A program made the translations under genes and the position numbers. Under the pieces are notes generated by a model. That model searched no databases and was not told the DNA's origin. It was given only the letters and a program-made list of their open reading frames with translations. Positions 21,181 to 36,100 of a stretch of 64,000 bases of DNA are shown here, one piece after another. The stretch spans positions 34,409,020-34,473,019 of the forward strand of contig NC_134464.1 in the NCBI RefSeq assembly GCF_047948215.1, written 5' to 3'. Within the stretch, counting starts at the first letter, position 1; each line of letters begins with the position of its first letter. The stretch is from Lycorma delicatula. Taxonomy: Eukaryota > Arthropoda > Insecta > Hemiptera > Fulgoridae.

Positions 21181-24100
21181 AAACTTTTTTTCACACTAAA
21201 AAAATTAGCAAATTATTGCACGACTCCTTATCTATCAATATAAATAAAAATGTAAATGTTCGTTTGTTTAAAATCTTAAATCTCCGAAAGTTCTTCACCG
21301 ATTGCTTTGAAATTTTGACACAACGTTGCATTCGAATACGCGCGTTTTTTTATGTTACTACTATTTATATGCCTAAGATGTCACACCTGTGACAGGTAAA
21401 AACATGCTTTTTTTAAAAAACAGCTTCATCTGTTGGACGTAAAACCAACACAAGCTATACTAAATATTTTACGATTCCATTTCAATGTTTCCGATATGTG
21501 TGTCCGCTATAGACTATAAAACTACTGGACCGATTTACGCGCGGGGAAAAAGGGAGAAAGGGAAAAATCGGAAAAGGGAAAACTCGAAAAAGGTAAAAAG
21601 GGGAAAATGGAAAAAAGAAAAAAGGGAAAAAGGAAATGGAAAGGGGAATTCTTTATATATTCTAATATTTTATGGAAAACATTAAATTAACCAGTAATTT
21701 AATATTTTAAATTACTGTTTTGAAAGAAGAAAAAAGAAAAGGAGATGGGGATACAGGATGGGGGAAAGGGAAACAAGGAAAGAGAAATGGGCGTAGGAAA
21801 GAGAAAGGTAAGGAAAAGGAAAGGAAAATGAGAAAGGGGAAGGAGCGAGAGGGAAAAGGGAAAGGTTAAAATTTGCGAAGTTCCGTAATGTTCATTTTCT
21901 TAATGTTTGATCAAACTTTCAATTGTGCTTATTTAATTTATATGTATACTCAAATCTAGCAATATCGAAGCATTGCCGGGTCTTCTAGTTAATAATAAAA
22001 ATTAAAGAGAGCCAAAAACAAAAACACAAAAAAAAACATAATATATATTTTTTGAGGTAGGGAATAAATTTTAAAGAACAATTTTTAAGTAGATTTTGCC
22101 TCTAGATATAACCCCTTCAATAGAGACTAAAATAGAACAAAGAAAATTTTCAAAAATATTTTTCTGCATTTTAGGCCTGGGTCTATCATTTTAATATGTA
22201 ACCATTTCTCGATAGCTCTATATACGAAGTATAAAATTTCAAAAAATTGTTGAAAAACATTTAAACCAAAAGTAGATAGATAAAATTTTCAAAAAATAAA
22301 TATTTAAATTCTAAGAAGTGGTGGTTGATTTTTGGTTTATTTATACATGCGTTGTGGGTAACAAATTTGCTTTTTTAAAGTTTTCTCTAAAATGTCTCAG
22401 AAGAGAATGGAAATTGCTTTTTATTGCGATAATCCCCACACCCTTAACGAACTTTGAAAAAAAAAATGATATGATCAATATCCCATTTATAGAAATATTT
22501 GAGCTAAAATTCAAAAAAATCGTTTGGCCAATACTGATGTATTACTAAAAGTGATGCGGATGCATACGTATTACAATACATACGCACATTTATATGTTTG
22601 TTTTGGTATAGATGAACTAGTTGGACCCCAAAAAAATAAAGATTTGCAAAAATCCAGATACCCAATTTTTAACATGATCATCATTTCCCATTTAAATAGC
22701 TATTCTAGCTATATTCGCCATGAAAGGAAAAGTTTTATAAAAAAAAAGTAGGGTACAAAATATATGATGTTTAAAATTTAATATATAGCATAAAATTACA
22801 GAATTCTCGATTCCATGAAAACCAAGATAATGTAAAAGATGAATCGTGCTAATTTTTTTTTACATCTTTTAACTAGTTTTCCTACCGATCGTGGTGATTA
22901 AAAATCCAGAATAAAACATTTGGTTTTACGTAGTTATAAAATCACCTATTTACTATAAAAACTGGTGAATCATAAAAATTTTTTTTTTCTGTATTAGTTA
23001 AAAAGCATTTTTCTACTCATATAGTAGGGACAAAAATAATTTTATTTTCCAAGTACTTATTTGTAGTCAGGAATCCCGAATTTGGAAAGAGATACATATT
23101 TATATATATATTATTATTTAAAATATTGGTATTCTTATTTGTACTGATATTCATTGTAAATCTTAATCCTATCTTTTTTTGTTTTATTAATCTATACAAG
23201 AATACTTTTCCGCTAATTGTCGCCCGCCATGAAACTTCTCGTATAAGCCATATTAGCTAAAAATTCATTATTTTATTTATAATGTTTATTTATAAGTGTT
23301 GTTACCTAGGCCGTATTAACCAATAGACAAATAAATCAAATGTCTAGGACCCGTAATTCGGAATTACTTTTCTTTTCTTTCTTTTTCCTGTTTAACCTCC
23401 GGTAATTACCTTTCAGATAATACTTCAGAGGATGAATGAGAATGATATGTATGAGTGTAACTGAAGAGTAGTCGTGTACAGTGTCAGTTCGACCATTCCT
23501 GAGATGTGTGGTTAATTGAAACACAACCACCAAAGAACACCGGTATCCACGATCTAGTACTGAAATCCGTGTAAAAATAACTGACTTTGCTAGGACTTGA
23601 ACGCTGGAACTCTCGACTTCCAGATCAGCTGATTTGGGAAGACGCGTTCACCACTACACCAAGCCGGTGGGTAAATTCGGAATTACTAAGCCGTAATTCG
23701 ACTTCAGTATAGAAAAATAAAAATAATAAATTTAAAAAAAACAAAACTTTATCATTAATAATATGCTGTTACTGCTTAATATTATGTTTACTTAAAAATA
23801 AACGTCATCATAGTAATTGAGAAAGTATTAAAATCGGATTATTGCCACTGGCGGATACAAAGGGAGAGCCGTGGTGACCATCGCTCCTCCTTGGAGGTTA
23901 ACATGGTGTATTTAAAAAAAAAAAAAATAAGTAATACTTTTAAAATTTAAAATGCAAAAACAGTAAAATTTATTATTTTTTTAAAAAACAAAACTATGAG
24001 AAGACGGTCTTCCGTCTTCTGACGGTTTTTTTTCTGATTCCGAATAGGGAAATTCCCGATTATCCATCAGTTTGTGTTTGATGTTGTTCGCAACGTATAT

Positions 24101-27100
24101 AAATGGGGCTCCAAATTTAAATTTTGTCTAGAGGCTAGTAGAGGATTAATCCAGTATTGACTGTATTACCGTAAAAATTTTGAAATTCTTCATGGACGCG
24201 TTATGCTATAACATATAATATAATTTACCATCAAATTCTGCTAAAAAGAACTTTTTCGCAATCATAACACAATTAAAAGAGTGAAAAAAATTATGTACCC
24301 AAGTTTTGTAAGTCTAAATTGTTAATGTATCCTGAGGTTGTTGGAGAAAGGAAGAATTCGTAGAAATAAATGAGTTTCTGTTTCAAAAAAAAAAAAAAAA
24401 TATATATATATAATTTTGTGAGGTATCGGTTCATCAACAGGTATTCAGAGGAAAAACGGGCAAATGGAAAAATACTTCGTATCTTAATTATTTGCGATCA
24501 TGATACCCCGGGGACCAATATTGTGTGCAATAAATAATTTCAACTGTATACGTTATCATATCCGATATCGATATTTTTCAGTTAATCATGTTGAACCAAA
24601 TTCGGTAACATACAAAAACTGTTGAAATATCGTAAAATTCTGCCAAACTTCGACAGAAACGTAAATTTTTTAAAGGGATATTTGATAATTAATTACAAAA
24701 ATTTTTATAGCGTTATATTTTTCTCCCTACATAAACACATTTAAATTAAAAGCGTTACGATTTCAAGAGAAAACGATTTCACTGTGGGGAATTTGAACAC
24801 TTACCGGAAATGGGATATCATTAACGGAAAATACCTACATAAGTCTCGTAATTTGTACAAAACAGTGAACGATAGATTCTTAATAGATTTGCCCACTTTA
24901 GACGTAGACCTTTTTGGTTTGTGATTGAAACGGATGTGCCAGGCGCACGAATGAGAACGGAGGCCTAGTTCGTTTGCTTTGTAAGCAGAACTTTGGAGCG
25001 ACCAATTTTTTGAGTTGCTCCGCTCCTCCAGCATCAAAATATTTACTCCAATTCCGCTCCATGCTCCGGTTAAAACAGTCTTATAGAAATTACATTAATT
25101 TTTTCTTTGATATATAAGTACATAACGAAACAACTTGTTTATTTACAATTAATTTATTTATTATTAAAAAAATTTACATACAACATAAAATTTATTCGTT
25201 GATTTTTAATAAATAAAATGGCAGACAGCAAATCGTCCTTTATCGAATGCCGATTATCACTTAAAATTAAACTTAATCCGGAAAGTAAACGCTCAACACT
25301 TGCTTGAAAAGTTATTATGCTTGAAGCGACTCTGCATGCTTTTCTGATGCGCTCCGGATAATAGATTGACATTATCAAGGTGAAGGTATTATCAAGGATA
25401 GACTATTAAAGCCATTCGAAGCCATTGGGCTTCGAATACATTGAGCTTTAATTTACCCACATCCTCTACTGCATTGCAGTCTTCCTCAGTTTGTTTGTCT
25501 ATTTCGTTGTCATCTTTATTATGTATAGTGGAAATTCGATGACTGTTTTCTCTTCTACCCAATTCTTTTTAAAAATCATCATCTTCCGAATCTACGTTTA
25601 TTATATTACAGATTGACTGTGACAGCTTAACAATTGCTGGCTCTTCAGCCAAAGCAATTAGTATTTGCCTTTTGATCCGTCGTTGGATGTCTGAAAGACC
25701 TTTTCTCGCTTTTAGTTTTTCTGCCGCACATAATAAGATTCTATACCTAGAATCAACATACACTCCGCCAAGAAAATGTTTATTTTGAAAAAGCTTTTCT
25801 TTCCGCTTTTTCATAGAGGACAGAATTTCTAACGCAACTTCCTCCAAATTCTTTCATACATTTTTCTAATTTACATCATTCTTTCATAAACATCCCCGGA
25901 GTAAGATTGGCAACTTGAAGGGCAATTGTCGAAATATTTGGCTTTTCTAAAACAGCTCTGATATCTTTTTCGTCATCCCATTTTGTTTTGCTAAGTTCTA
26001 AGTCTTTTGTCCCGGCAGCAGGTACTCGGTCGCAGTAGCCTTTGGAAAAAAGAAGACGATCAATCAAGCATGGCATATGTAGAACCCCACCTTAGTACTG
26101 TATCTAGGAAATCAGTTTCATCATACATTTTCAGCAAAATATTACGAATTATTGGCGTTCGTAATTTTAGCACAACCTGTCCAATTTCCCCTAATATTTT
26201 TCATTATTCGTTCATTCTTTAATCCATCCCAAATGGCCCAAATAGTGTGAATCCCACACCTCATTAGTTGAATTTTTGCGTTATCATTAGTCCACGCTGA
26301 CAATATTAGAGAAGGAACTTTAACTCACTTTTGTGAAATGTCTACATTAATTTCTTTGATCTCTTCAGTTTGTTCATCTTCTTTAACCTGTGAAATATTT
26401 TCATGATTGCAAAGTTTATTTACGGCGGCATAGCACATGTTGTGTTCGCTGCATTATCTACCGAAATATTTAGTACTTGTTCATCAATTTCAAAGTTTCT
26501 TTAATTTGATTTTTCATATATAAAGAGTTATGCCTTCCTTTAGTATCGACAGCATCCAATGTTTTTATTTATTTTCTCGTTTTTTTCTTTCCAAAATTGT
26601 AAGAAAATTTCTATTTCCACTGGTTGTAGCACCTAGCTTTAATAGAATAATTTTCCTTTTAAAGTTTGTCTTAGATTGATGCGAGCAGACTCTGCTGTGC
26701 TTATTACTGAATGACGAACAGCGTCATGTCCTGTCGATACACAAAGCTTCTGAGTCATTTCGCCAGCAATCTTTGGAATCCTTTGTTATTTAATGTGAAC
26801 ATAGTGAGTGGTGTTATACTCGTACAAACCATTTCAACAAGTCCCTATTAATATCCATAGTGATTGTAATCTTCGATGATCTAAAATGTGTATCAATTTT
26901 TGGTTGATCAGTTCTGCATTTCTTATGACATGAAAGTGCAATGGTAAAATTTTCGTGATTACGTTTTCTTCTTGCAGCGGTTTCGTCTTGTTGATCCTTC
27001 TTTTTAACTAACCCTTCATCAATTTCAGGATGATTATGCTTCACATGCCGCCAAAGATTGAACATTTTCGACAAACTAGTTCCACTTGCCTTGAACTTGC

Positions 27101-30100
27101 ATTGTATTCGTCATTTACAATGTATTCCATCTTGGATGTGACTGACTTCTTCGCGTTATCATATTAAAATATGAATATCTCTTTAAGCTCTTCTTCCGTA
27201 AATCGACTGTCTATCATGGGTGACGGTTTTAAATTTTGGTTTGACAACATGGCTTAAATAATCAAATATTTAAGGGTTATTAAATGAGAAATAACGCATA
27301 TAAACATTTGTGAATACAAAATAACCAAATGATAATTTTACCTCTGCAAACAAATTACGATACACTATTACAACAAACTGATTGCGAACAGAAATGAACG
27401 ACTGTCACACCACGATCAAGCAACAACGCAAAAATAGTGAGGTTATGTATAGCTTGACAAATTTTCCACATGTTAAATAATATCAGTGTTGTAAACTTAA
27501 CAATGCAAAATATCAAATGAGCCGGTAAGAATGAAAGTGCCGTAGGTCATTTATAGCCAACCGAAGAAATTTAATTTGTTAAAATTGTTATTGAAAAATC
27601 AAATATAAGAAATTAATATTAGTGCTGCTCCAAGTGGTGAATTTCTGTACCAATGACTAAAGCCACTTTCATTCTAAACAAAACAGAACTGTCAGAGGAT
27701 TTCGAACATGGACGTAACTCAATTTTTAAATTCTATGACTAATGCCTCTTCCATTCTCACGGGGTCAAATATTTAAAAAAATATATATATATCGGAGCAT
27801 ACAAATTCTCGTGCTCCGGCTCCACTCCTGCTCCGAATAAAAATCCTTTGCCCCATCTGCTCCATGCACATACTCCAGTTCCACTCCAAAGCCCTGCTTA
27901 TAAGTGTATTATAAAATAGTTGAAACGTTTGGTAAACATGTGTTTAGCATCCGTGACCGACTATATAGGACTGTCTAGGACTATATAGTGTGTCATTTTA
28001 AAACAGAAAAATGTTCATTTTCACTTGTGATTGAAATGGGTTGTTTAATTTTGTAAATTGCTATAATTTTGATCCTTCATTTGGTTTATTAGAATTGTAC
28101 TGTAACTAATCGTCACAGTTTGTTAGTTTTTCAAAGTGAAAATTACTATACAGAGATTTAATAAATCATAAGAAGCTAGTTGTCATGTATATATTAAATA
28201 TGAATGATCACTTTTTTTTAAATTATTTAAATTAAATTTTAGATATTCTATTTATTTATTAAAATAATAGTAATTGGCCATTATGGTTACCCATTAATAG
28301 TATAATTCCCCATTAATATTAGAATGATAGATGACAATAAATTTTTTCAGGATTTGAAAAATTTCACACCCTTTTGAGATTTGAACACAGAATATTTATT
28401 GTGAAAAAAAACAAATTAATATTGTGTTAATCTATATTGCTTGTAATAATGATTAACAACATATTATTAACATATATTGTTAATTTAAACACCCATATTA
28501 CGTAACAAAAATTTGTTGTAATAAAATACAGCTCTAAACTTTATAGATGATAATATTGAGTTGAAGGAACAATTTAGTCGAATAAAGATTTTAGGGAAAA
28601 ATAAATACTTTCAAATCTAAAAAGATGCCAGTGAAATGTGATATCAAATCAATAGTTCCATTATCTAACAACAGATTGTAATAATTGCAAAACAATTCAT
28701 TTTATTTCAGTGATTAAGCTATCAAAGCATTAAAAAATTTCTATAATTTTAAAGAATTACTCAAGTTGTAATTACTCAGTTGTGATAATAAAAAAATAAA
28801 TATCACTAAGTGCTAAGAATTTGTATTTTAATATAACAAAGTATACAATTATATATTTATAGTCAGCAGGAAAGTAAATTTCTAGTAGAGAATTACTGAG
28901 AAAGAAGTGCAGTGTTTCATAACAATGAAAGATACAATCCACATATTCCTCATGTATTGAAAAATCAGTCCTATTGAATTCTGGTGTACATATAGAACTT
29001 TATTACTTGAGTTTAATATGAAAATATTATATTCATTTGTAACTTAATTGAATAATTAATTTATTTTTAATACAGCAACTATTTTTAATCAAAAAATTAT
29101 TTTTATGTACACATTTTAGTTTTCTACATTACAAAACTGAACATTAGTTTCACATCAAAGTTGAAAAATTTTCAGATCTCTGGGATACTGTATTTCTATT
29201 TTAGGCAGTTACATAAACTCTTGAATATTTATTAAAAATTCAGAAGATTATGTTTTTAAATCTCTGACAACATTCTGTGAAAGAAAGAAATTTCTATTGA
29301 AAGATATTAAACTGCCTATTAGAACACCCATAACAGCAAAAGCTATTCACTAAAAAGCAGACAAAAATAAAATTGAATCTAATGTAAATTTGGTAATCTA
29401 ATTAAATGTAATTATAATGTGTTGTTTTAACTGTTAGGATTTTATAATTACCTCGTATCAATTAACATGTCATGAATGCTAATAATGAAAATTACTAGTT
29501 ACTGAAGTTTTATCATAAATTATTAAGTTAAAAAAATTACTAATTATTACTTACTTTTCTAAATTATTAATTATTAAAAATACTTCAGCTGTAATAGAAC
29601 ATTAAACTCAAAGTAGCTGCTAGTTGTTTACTGCTCCACTCAGGCCTCACCAAAATTACATGTCAGAGCTTATCTGACAAGTTGTAAAATATTTGTCTAT
29701 TTCAAGTAATTATTTAATATATTGATCAATTATGATTTTTTGTTTTTTTGTTGGCAGACTGAAGGAATTTGTTATTCTATCTTTTTTGCGTTGTATATTA
29801 TTTTGATTATTCAATTCGAAGTAATTTCTAGTGATAACAAACATATATCTCCGGATATTAATGATGGTAAGTTATGAAAATATACTACTGATTTATTAAA
29901 ATCAAATATTACGTTTATGTCTAATTATTCTAAAGTAATAAGAATAAAATATTTATTTATTAATTGAAATCATCTCATCCGTAGTTAATGTGTTGAAAAC
30001 TAGAAGAAATGCTTTCAGTTTCTGAGTGTGACAGTAACTTCATATATGCCATAATTGTATATTAATTATCTTTTATTACATACATACATATATATATAAT

Positions 30101-33100
30101 TACTGTAAACTCTTGATATGGATAAAACATACACATTTTCAAAATTAACTAAAAATTAACAGAAAGTCTAAGCTTAATTCTAGAGAATTTTTATTATGAT
30201 TCATTTTGTTTTTGAATGCCAATTCTTGCTCATAAAAATGTACTGATAATGTAAATTAAGAATAATTTTATTATATTTTTTAAGTTTAAACATACATGAA
30301 CAACATGGCATCAAAAGTGTGCTTTTCCAAGGAGGAAAACAAGGTTGTATTATATTTATACTTCAACTACTCTATATTGATATGAATGATTTTACATTTG
30401 TCCTCCTAAAAAAGCCGAATTAAAAATGGTATAAAAATATTAGGAATGTATAATACTTCTAATTTGCAGATATATTTGAATAAATTTGGAGATTAGTTTT
30501 TTAATGCAGTTGTTATTTAACAAAATGTAATTTTAATTGGGAAGAATTTTATACCAGTACTTTTGATCATCCAAAACTTTTGAGTCTGATTTGTATTGAG
30601 AAGTTTCTTGCCTTCTACACCACTTGAATGATTGTTCTTTCAAAAACTGTTAATTTTTTGGCAGTATTAAATGGTGCTATGGTGCCACTATGTCAATGTG
30701 TTTCTTTTTTTTAAGTGTTAAGGGGACTGGTAACACCCTATGCTGACAGTGTTATTTTCAGCAATTTTTCAGCATATATAAATTTTCAGCATATTATGAC
30801 AGATACACTTATCTCTGTAACTACACATGCTAACAATTCTTACAATGCTTACAATTTTGAAATTTTTACCAGTTACTCATTCATAATTTCTTATCATGTA
30901 GTATCAGAATCGATGCCACAACATTAGTGATGAATATTTAAAATTTTTCAAATTTTTTATAAAATTCTTTTATCACTTGAAAAAGTAATTTAAAAGATCT
31001 AATTTTTTAATTAACACAGTATCACAGTTAATTATGGTGTGAAAGCTATATTATTATGTCAAGAATAAGAGGTAAAATTTTCATGTAAATATGTTTCATA
31101 GTTTTTGAAAAAAATATATTTAAACACTACAATTTTGAATTTTCAGAAAAATGGGTTTAAAGTTTTACTCACTGATTTTTTTATAATCATAATGTATATT
31201 AATTCTGCAGAATTATCTAGCTCCTCCTCATTGGCTTCCATCTTTCCAGTAATCTTTTATGAAATTTCTTCTTCTGCCTGGCTAACTTGGTAAGGTTCAA
31301 AACTGCTTTTTCTGCTTCTTTTAGATGCACTAAATCTTCAGATTTGAAAATTTGAATAGATCCTGTGGTTAATTTTATGTTGCTCATACACTAAACATTT
31401 GCTAATACACACATCATTAAATGTTAAAATAGCAACATATAAACCCAATTTCCTTAGTATTTATTCTTTCAAGTACTCTTTTAGGAATCTTTGTCCGCAT
31501 CAGATTGTTGAAACTTTTGTTAATGTTTTGTGTATATCCATGAAAATATTATATAACATTGTGATTGATGAGTTCTGAAACAACTGCTGAGCACCTGTCA
31601 TTTTCATTGCACCACTTGAACCATCAAAATTTTTGGTTCAATTGTCTCTGGAATGACCTTTTGTCATACTACACTTCTGGCAGTACTTACTCATTACTAC
31701 TACATCTAAAATACGTTTCCTACGTTTACAGTAGTTACTCCAACAAATCAGTTCTTCAAGTTACGACCTAATTTTTGCCATGATCTGTCAATAGCAACAA
31801 CAATATCAAGGTTACAATTTTCTTTCACAGCTTCTTCTATTGCTGCACTTATACTGCAGTACTATCTTATACTTATACTGCATTATATTAGATCTACCTC
31901 CTGTAAAGATGATAAAAATTTATATTTGTGAGTTTTTTGGAAAATGTAAACAGTCTATTAAAAATATCAAGATGTTGTACATCACTGGATGTACAAGTTT
32001 GATAATATTATGACAGATACTCACTATTTATCCATAGAACTTGCTTCAATGAAAATGCACTCTCTGTAAAAATTGATTTGTTAATACTCACAATTATAGG
32101 TACTAGGATGCCAAAAATTTATATTTGTGACATTTGAGTTGACATTTGGATCAGAGTAGCAATCCAGTAAACTTTGGATCGATATATGTCCAATACACTT
32201 TAGAAAAAAAAGAGTGTTTGGACATATTAAGGGAGAAAGCATGTTGCAATTAAAAACATTACAATTGACCACCCTGAAGAACACTTACTCAACTTACAAT
32301 TGACCACTTACTCTAAGGAAAAACAATTTTTTAGCATGATTATTTAAATGGGGCCATCCCATTTAAATAAACCAAGAGAATTCTTAATTTCTGAATTTCC
32401 AGAAAAATGAATAGGTCAAAGAGAATCATTAGTACGGTCAACACATTCTACAGATCTTATACTACTCAAATTTTTTTTGTGAATCCATTTAAATTCCAGT
32501 ATTTATATAAGTTTCTGTAGCAGATATTGAAGACCTGAAGAACCAAATACTTTTGTAAGTTAGTCTGTTACTCCTGATAAAAATACAAGGAGGGCATTTC
32601 AGGATAGAATATACTACTGATTAGAGGTTGGAGGTGGAAGATTCCATTTTAGGCATCTCTGCTCTTATTGCATTAACAAACTAATAACAATTTTCAATGT
32701 TTTTATTAACATTAGGTGTAAACGTTAATAAAAATGTTATCATTGTTACAAAAGTGAATTGATTTTTCTGATAGGTTTACATTTGTTAAATCTAATTATA
32801 GAATATTAAAAAATAAGTATCCTAAGTCATTAGGCTTTTTATTGATTAATATCTTGAAAATGGGTAGAAATATCAGTGCACAATTTTTGTTATCAATTTT
32901 TTGCATAGATTGATGTTTATATGACTATATTACTATTTAAAATGATAAAGTTGAATGCAATATAACAGAAACAAGATGGTGGTCAACATTTTAGAATAGA
33001 TTAAAAAATATTTATCTTTTTTTTTTAATTTTTAAAGTTTTAGTTTTAAGTTAATATCAGTTTTATGTAAATTTTGTTAATTGTAAAATATTGTGGCTAT

Positions 33101-36100
33101 AAATTGTTGTCATAATTATCAATTTGGCATTCAAAACAATATATATAACAAAACAAATATCATTGCATACAAATTACAATTACAAAACAAACATGAGGCC
33201 CTTGGAATATATAAACTAAACTGTTTCAACTGCATGAGATTCTACAATGGTCAAACAGGACACGATTTCAAACAAAAATACAATTTAACAGTTTAAAACT
33301 CTCAGTAGTAACATACAGCCAATTATCTCATAGACACAAATTACAAATTCATCAATATTGACAACAACTTTATATTCTACACATTCACATAAAAAGGTTG
33401 ACAACTTCCTGTATTTGAACATTAGGAATTATATAAACAAACAAAAAACTAAAAATGTTAAAACAAATGAACATACACATAAATTTAATACATTTTTTTA
33501 CGGTAATCTGAATACATGTCTATAATAAAAAAAAATAAAAAAATAGCTAGCAGTAACATCAGCCGATGGCAGTGTGTGAACAGCAGCATCATTTGCTAAA
33601 GATGGTCAGTCATTTACAAAAGATGACTGAAATCACATTGAAATTTTTGAAAACTTATATAATAAAATTTGATCAGTTTTTTGCTGCAGAAGTTTTTATT
33701 TTAAATTTATATTTATTTGTATTTATATCATATATGAACAAAAACAACAAAATTTTTATTTAATATTTTTAATTTTAAATGAGGATGTCACAGCCAATTA
33801 GCTGTCATATGCTGAATTGTTCTGATAATGCTAATTTTCGCATTCTCTTCTCATTAATTATTTGTTTTTCATTGTATTGGCCAATTTTCAACCTTCTCCA
33901 TAACTTATTTCTAATATCAATAAATGTACACTCTAAATGTGAAGTAAGATGCTTTCTAAGTTCAATTCCATCTTACTATCTAATAACTGTATTTTTAACA
34001 CTTCCTTAGCCATTGTTATTCAAGTTTTTATTTTGTTTTCATTTATCCAACCTTCTGTTAACATCATATTAGACTGTTTTAATTATTCAATTTTTCATTA
34101 TTTTGTATAAAAATTCATTCCTTTTTATCTCTTATCCTCATTAATTTTTATTTCGAAACATTTATTTTTATTCCAATTTCTGTCACAATATCTTCTAATT
34201 TTGTAATTATCTGTTAAATGCCCTGTGCTTGATCTATTTAAACTATTATGTCATCTGTAAACCTTGTGCAATTTATGTTTTTCCTCCTATGCTGCTACCT
34301 TAACTTTCTTAAATTATTTTTAATATACATATTAAGCAAAATTTAGAATAAGTGATATCCATGTGATACTCCTTTCTCTACAACAAACTATTCAAATTAT
34401 TGTTCATCCCGTACCTTTATTACTGTTGTCTGATTTAGATACAATTCTTTAACTAATAGTCCGTCACTTCAATCTTTTATTTATTTTAAAAATAAAATAT
34501 ATGCAACTCATTCTGCCATGACTACTGGAAATGGAATATATATATATATATATATATATTAAATGTCCAATATTGCTTAAATAATTATAAAAACAACATA
34601 AAATTTGAGGAGGGTAAAGATAAAAGTTTTTATATCTTAACATATTAACTACATTGTGGTAGGTGAGCTGTCGAGACAGCTCAACACATGTTTGTTGTTT
34701 GCTAGTTATCACAGAGATTGGTTAATTTGTACAGTTCACTGTGTATTGTTAATCTATGTTCTTTAATTAAATAGTATATAATTTTTGTTTATGTCTTCTT
34801 AATTAATAGTTTATTTTATCATTTTCTTTTATAATTAAGCAATTTTGTTTGGAGTATCAATTATATCCTCTTCATATTGAAAGTAAGTCATCGGGATAAA
34901 GTGTGTAGGCTCACAGGTAGCCTTCACTTTCTTCCAAATGTGTACTACAGTCATATTTCTGCTAATTGATGTCATGTATTGTTGCTTGGAAAGTTTTTTT
35001 GAATCTGTGATGTCATTTTGCATACGCTCTGTGTTTTTCAGACAATTAAATTTTTTGATGTTGGATGTTTCTTGAAACGTGTATTTTTTCTTCCTTCACT
35101 AATTTCATCAATGCACCATGGAAGAGGGAGGCTTCGTGGGTTTCCTGTTTGTTCTGGGAATATACATCTTGATGCTGAGTCTAATACTGGATTGGTTATA
35201 GTGTTGAAATCTAGTTGTTTTGGGGAGTTTCATGTCAGTAAAGATGCTTGTCCAATCTGCCTTATCAAACAACCAACTTTTGGGGATGGGATATATTTTT
35301 GTTGAGACATCAATTGAAATTCGAACTAGAAATTGATTCACTCCCATAGAAGTCTACTGAAACCTTGCAAGTGTACTTTGATATGATTGATGCACTTTAA
35401 ATACTAAATCTATACAGGACATTGATCTGTTTCTGGCATTAAAATAAGTTCCTGAGCCATCATTTAATATAACAAAATTAAAATTTAAAAGGAACTTTTC
35501 CAACTCTTTCCTGGGGATCAATTTGTTACGGACTCCCAATTGGTGGTTGTATTGTGTGCATTAAAGTCATCTGTTAATAGTGTGGGTGGGGGAAGCTGGG
35601 TAATTAAAAGCAATATGGCATCCTTCTTCCAATCAAAATTTGACAAATATATGCTACATTTAGTGATCTGCAGCAGATGCTTCATTCTGATTGTGATCGC
35701 CAGCAGATTTGCCTTATTTCAACTGCTTTGGTGGAAGCTCTAGTCAACGGTAATATGGCTATCCTCTGTCTAATTTGGCAGTTAATCTCACTGATTAATA
35801 TACTTCTTAAGTTGAAATTTATATCTCAGCAGGAATGTGCTTCCAGCTGACATATACAAATGGGTCCATATCATATACCAAATATTGGAGCTCAAAGATG
35901 TTTGAGAAACATCCATTGATGTTCCATTGAATGGTCGATTCTTTTAACATTTGGGAGTTAATTTCAGGAATTGTCCTTTGGCCAACACTCTTTTCTCTTC
36001 TATTCCAGCCTCTGAACTGTGTGTTGCTATAAAATTATGTTATCGCCTGTGTAGTTCTCAGTCTCCAAGTCTGAGACCAAGGAAGTGGTGGACAAGATCG

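Noticed and set aside
23840..23930. A third SINE or a retrocopy ending in an A-run
   Set aside because: No pol III boxes or target duplication were visible; only the A-run supports it.
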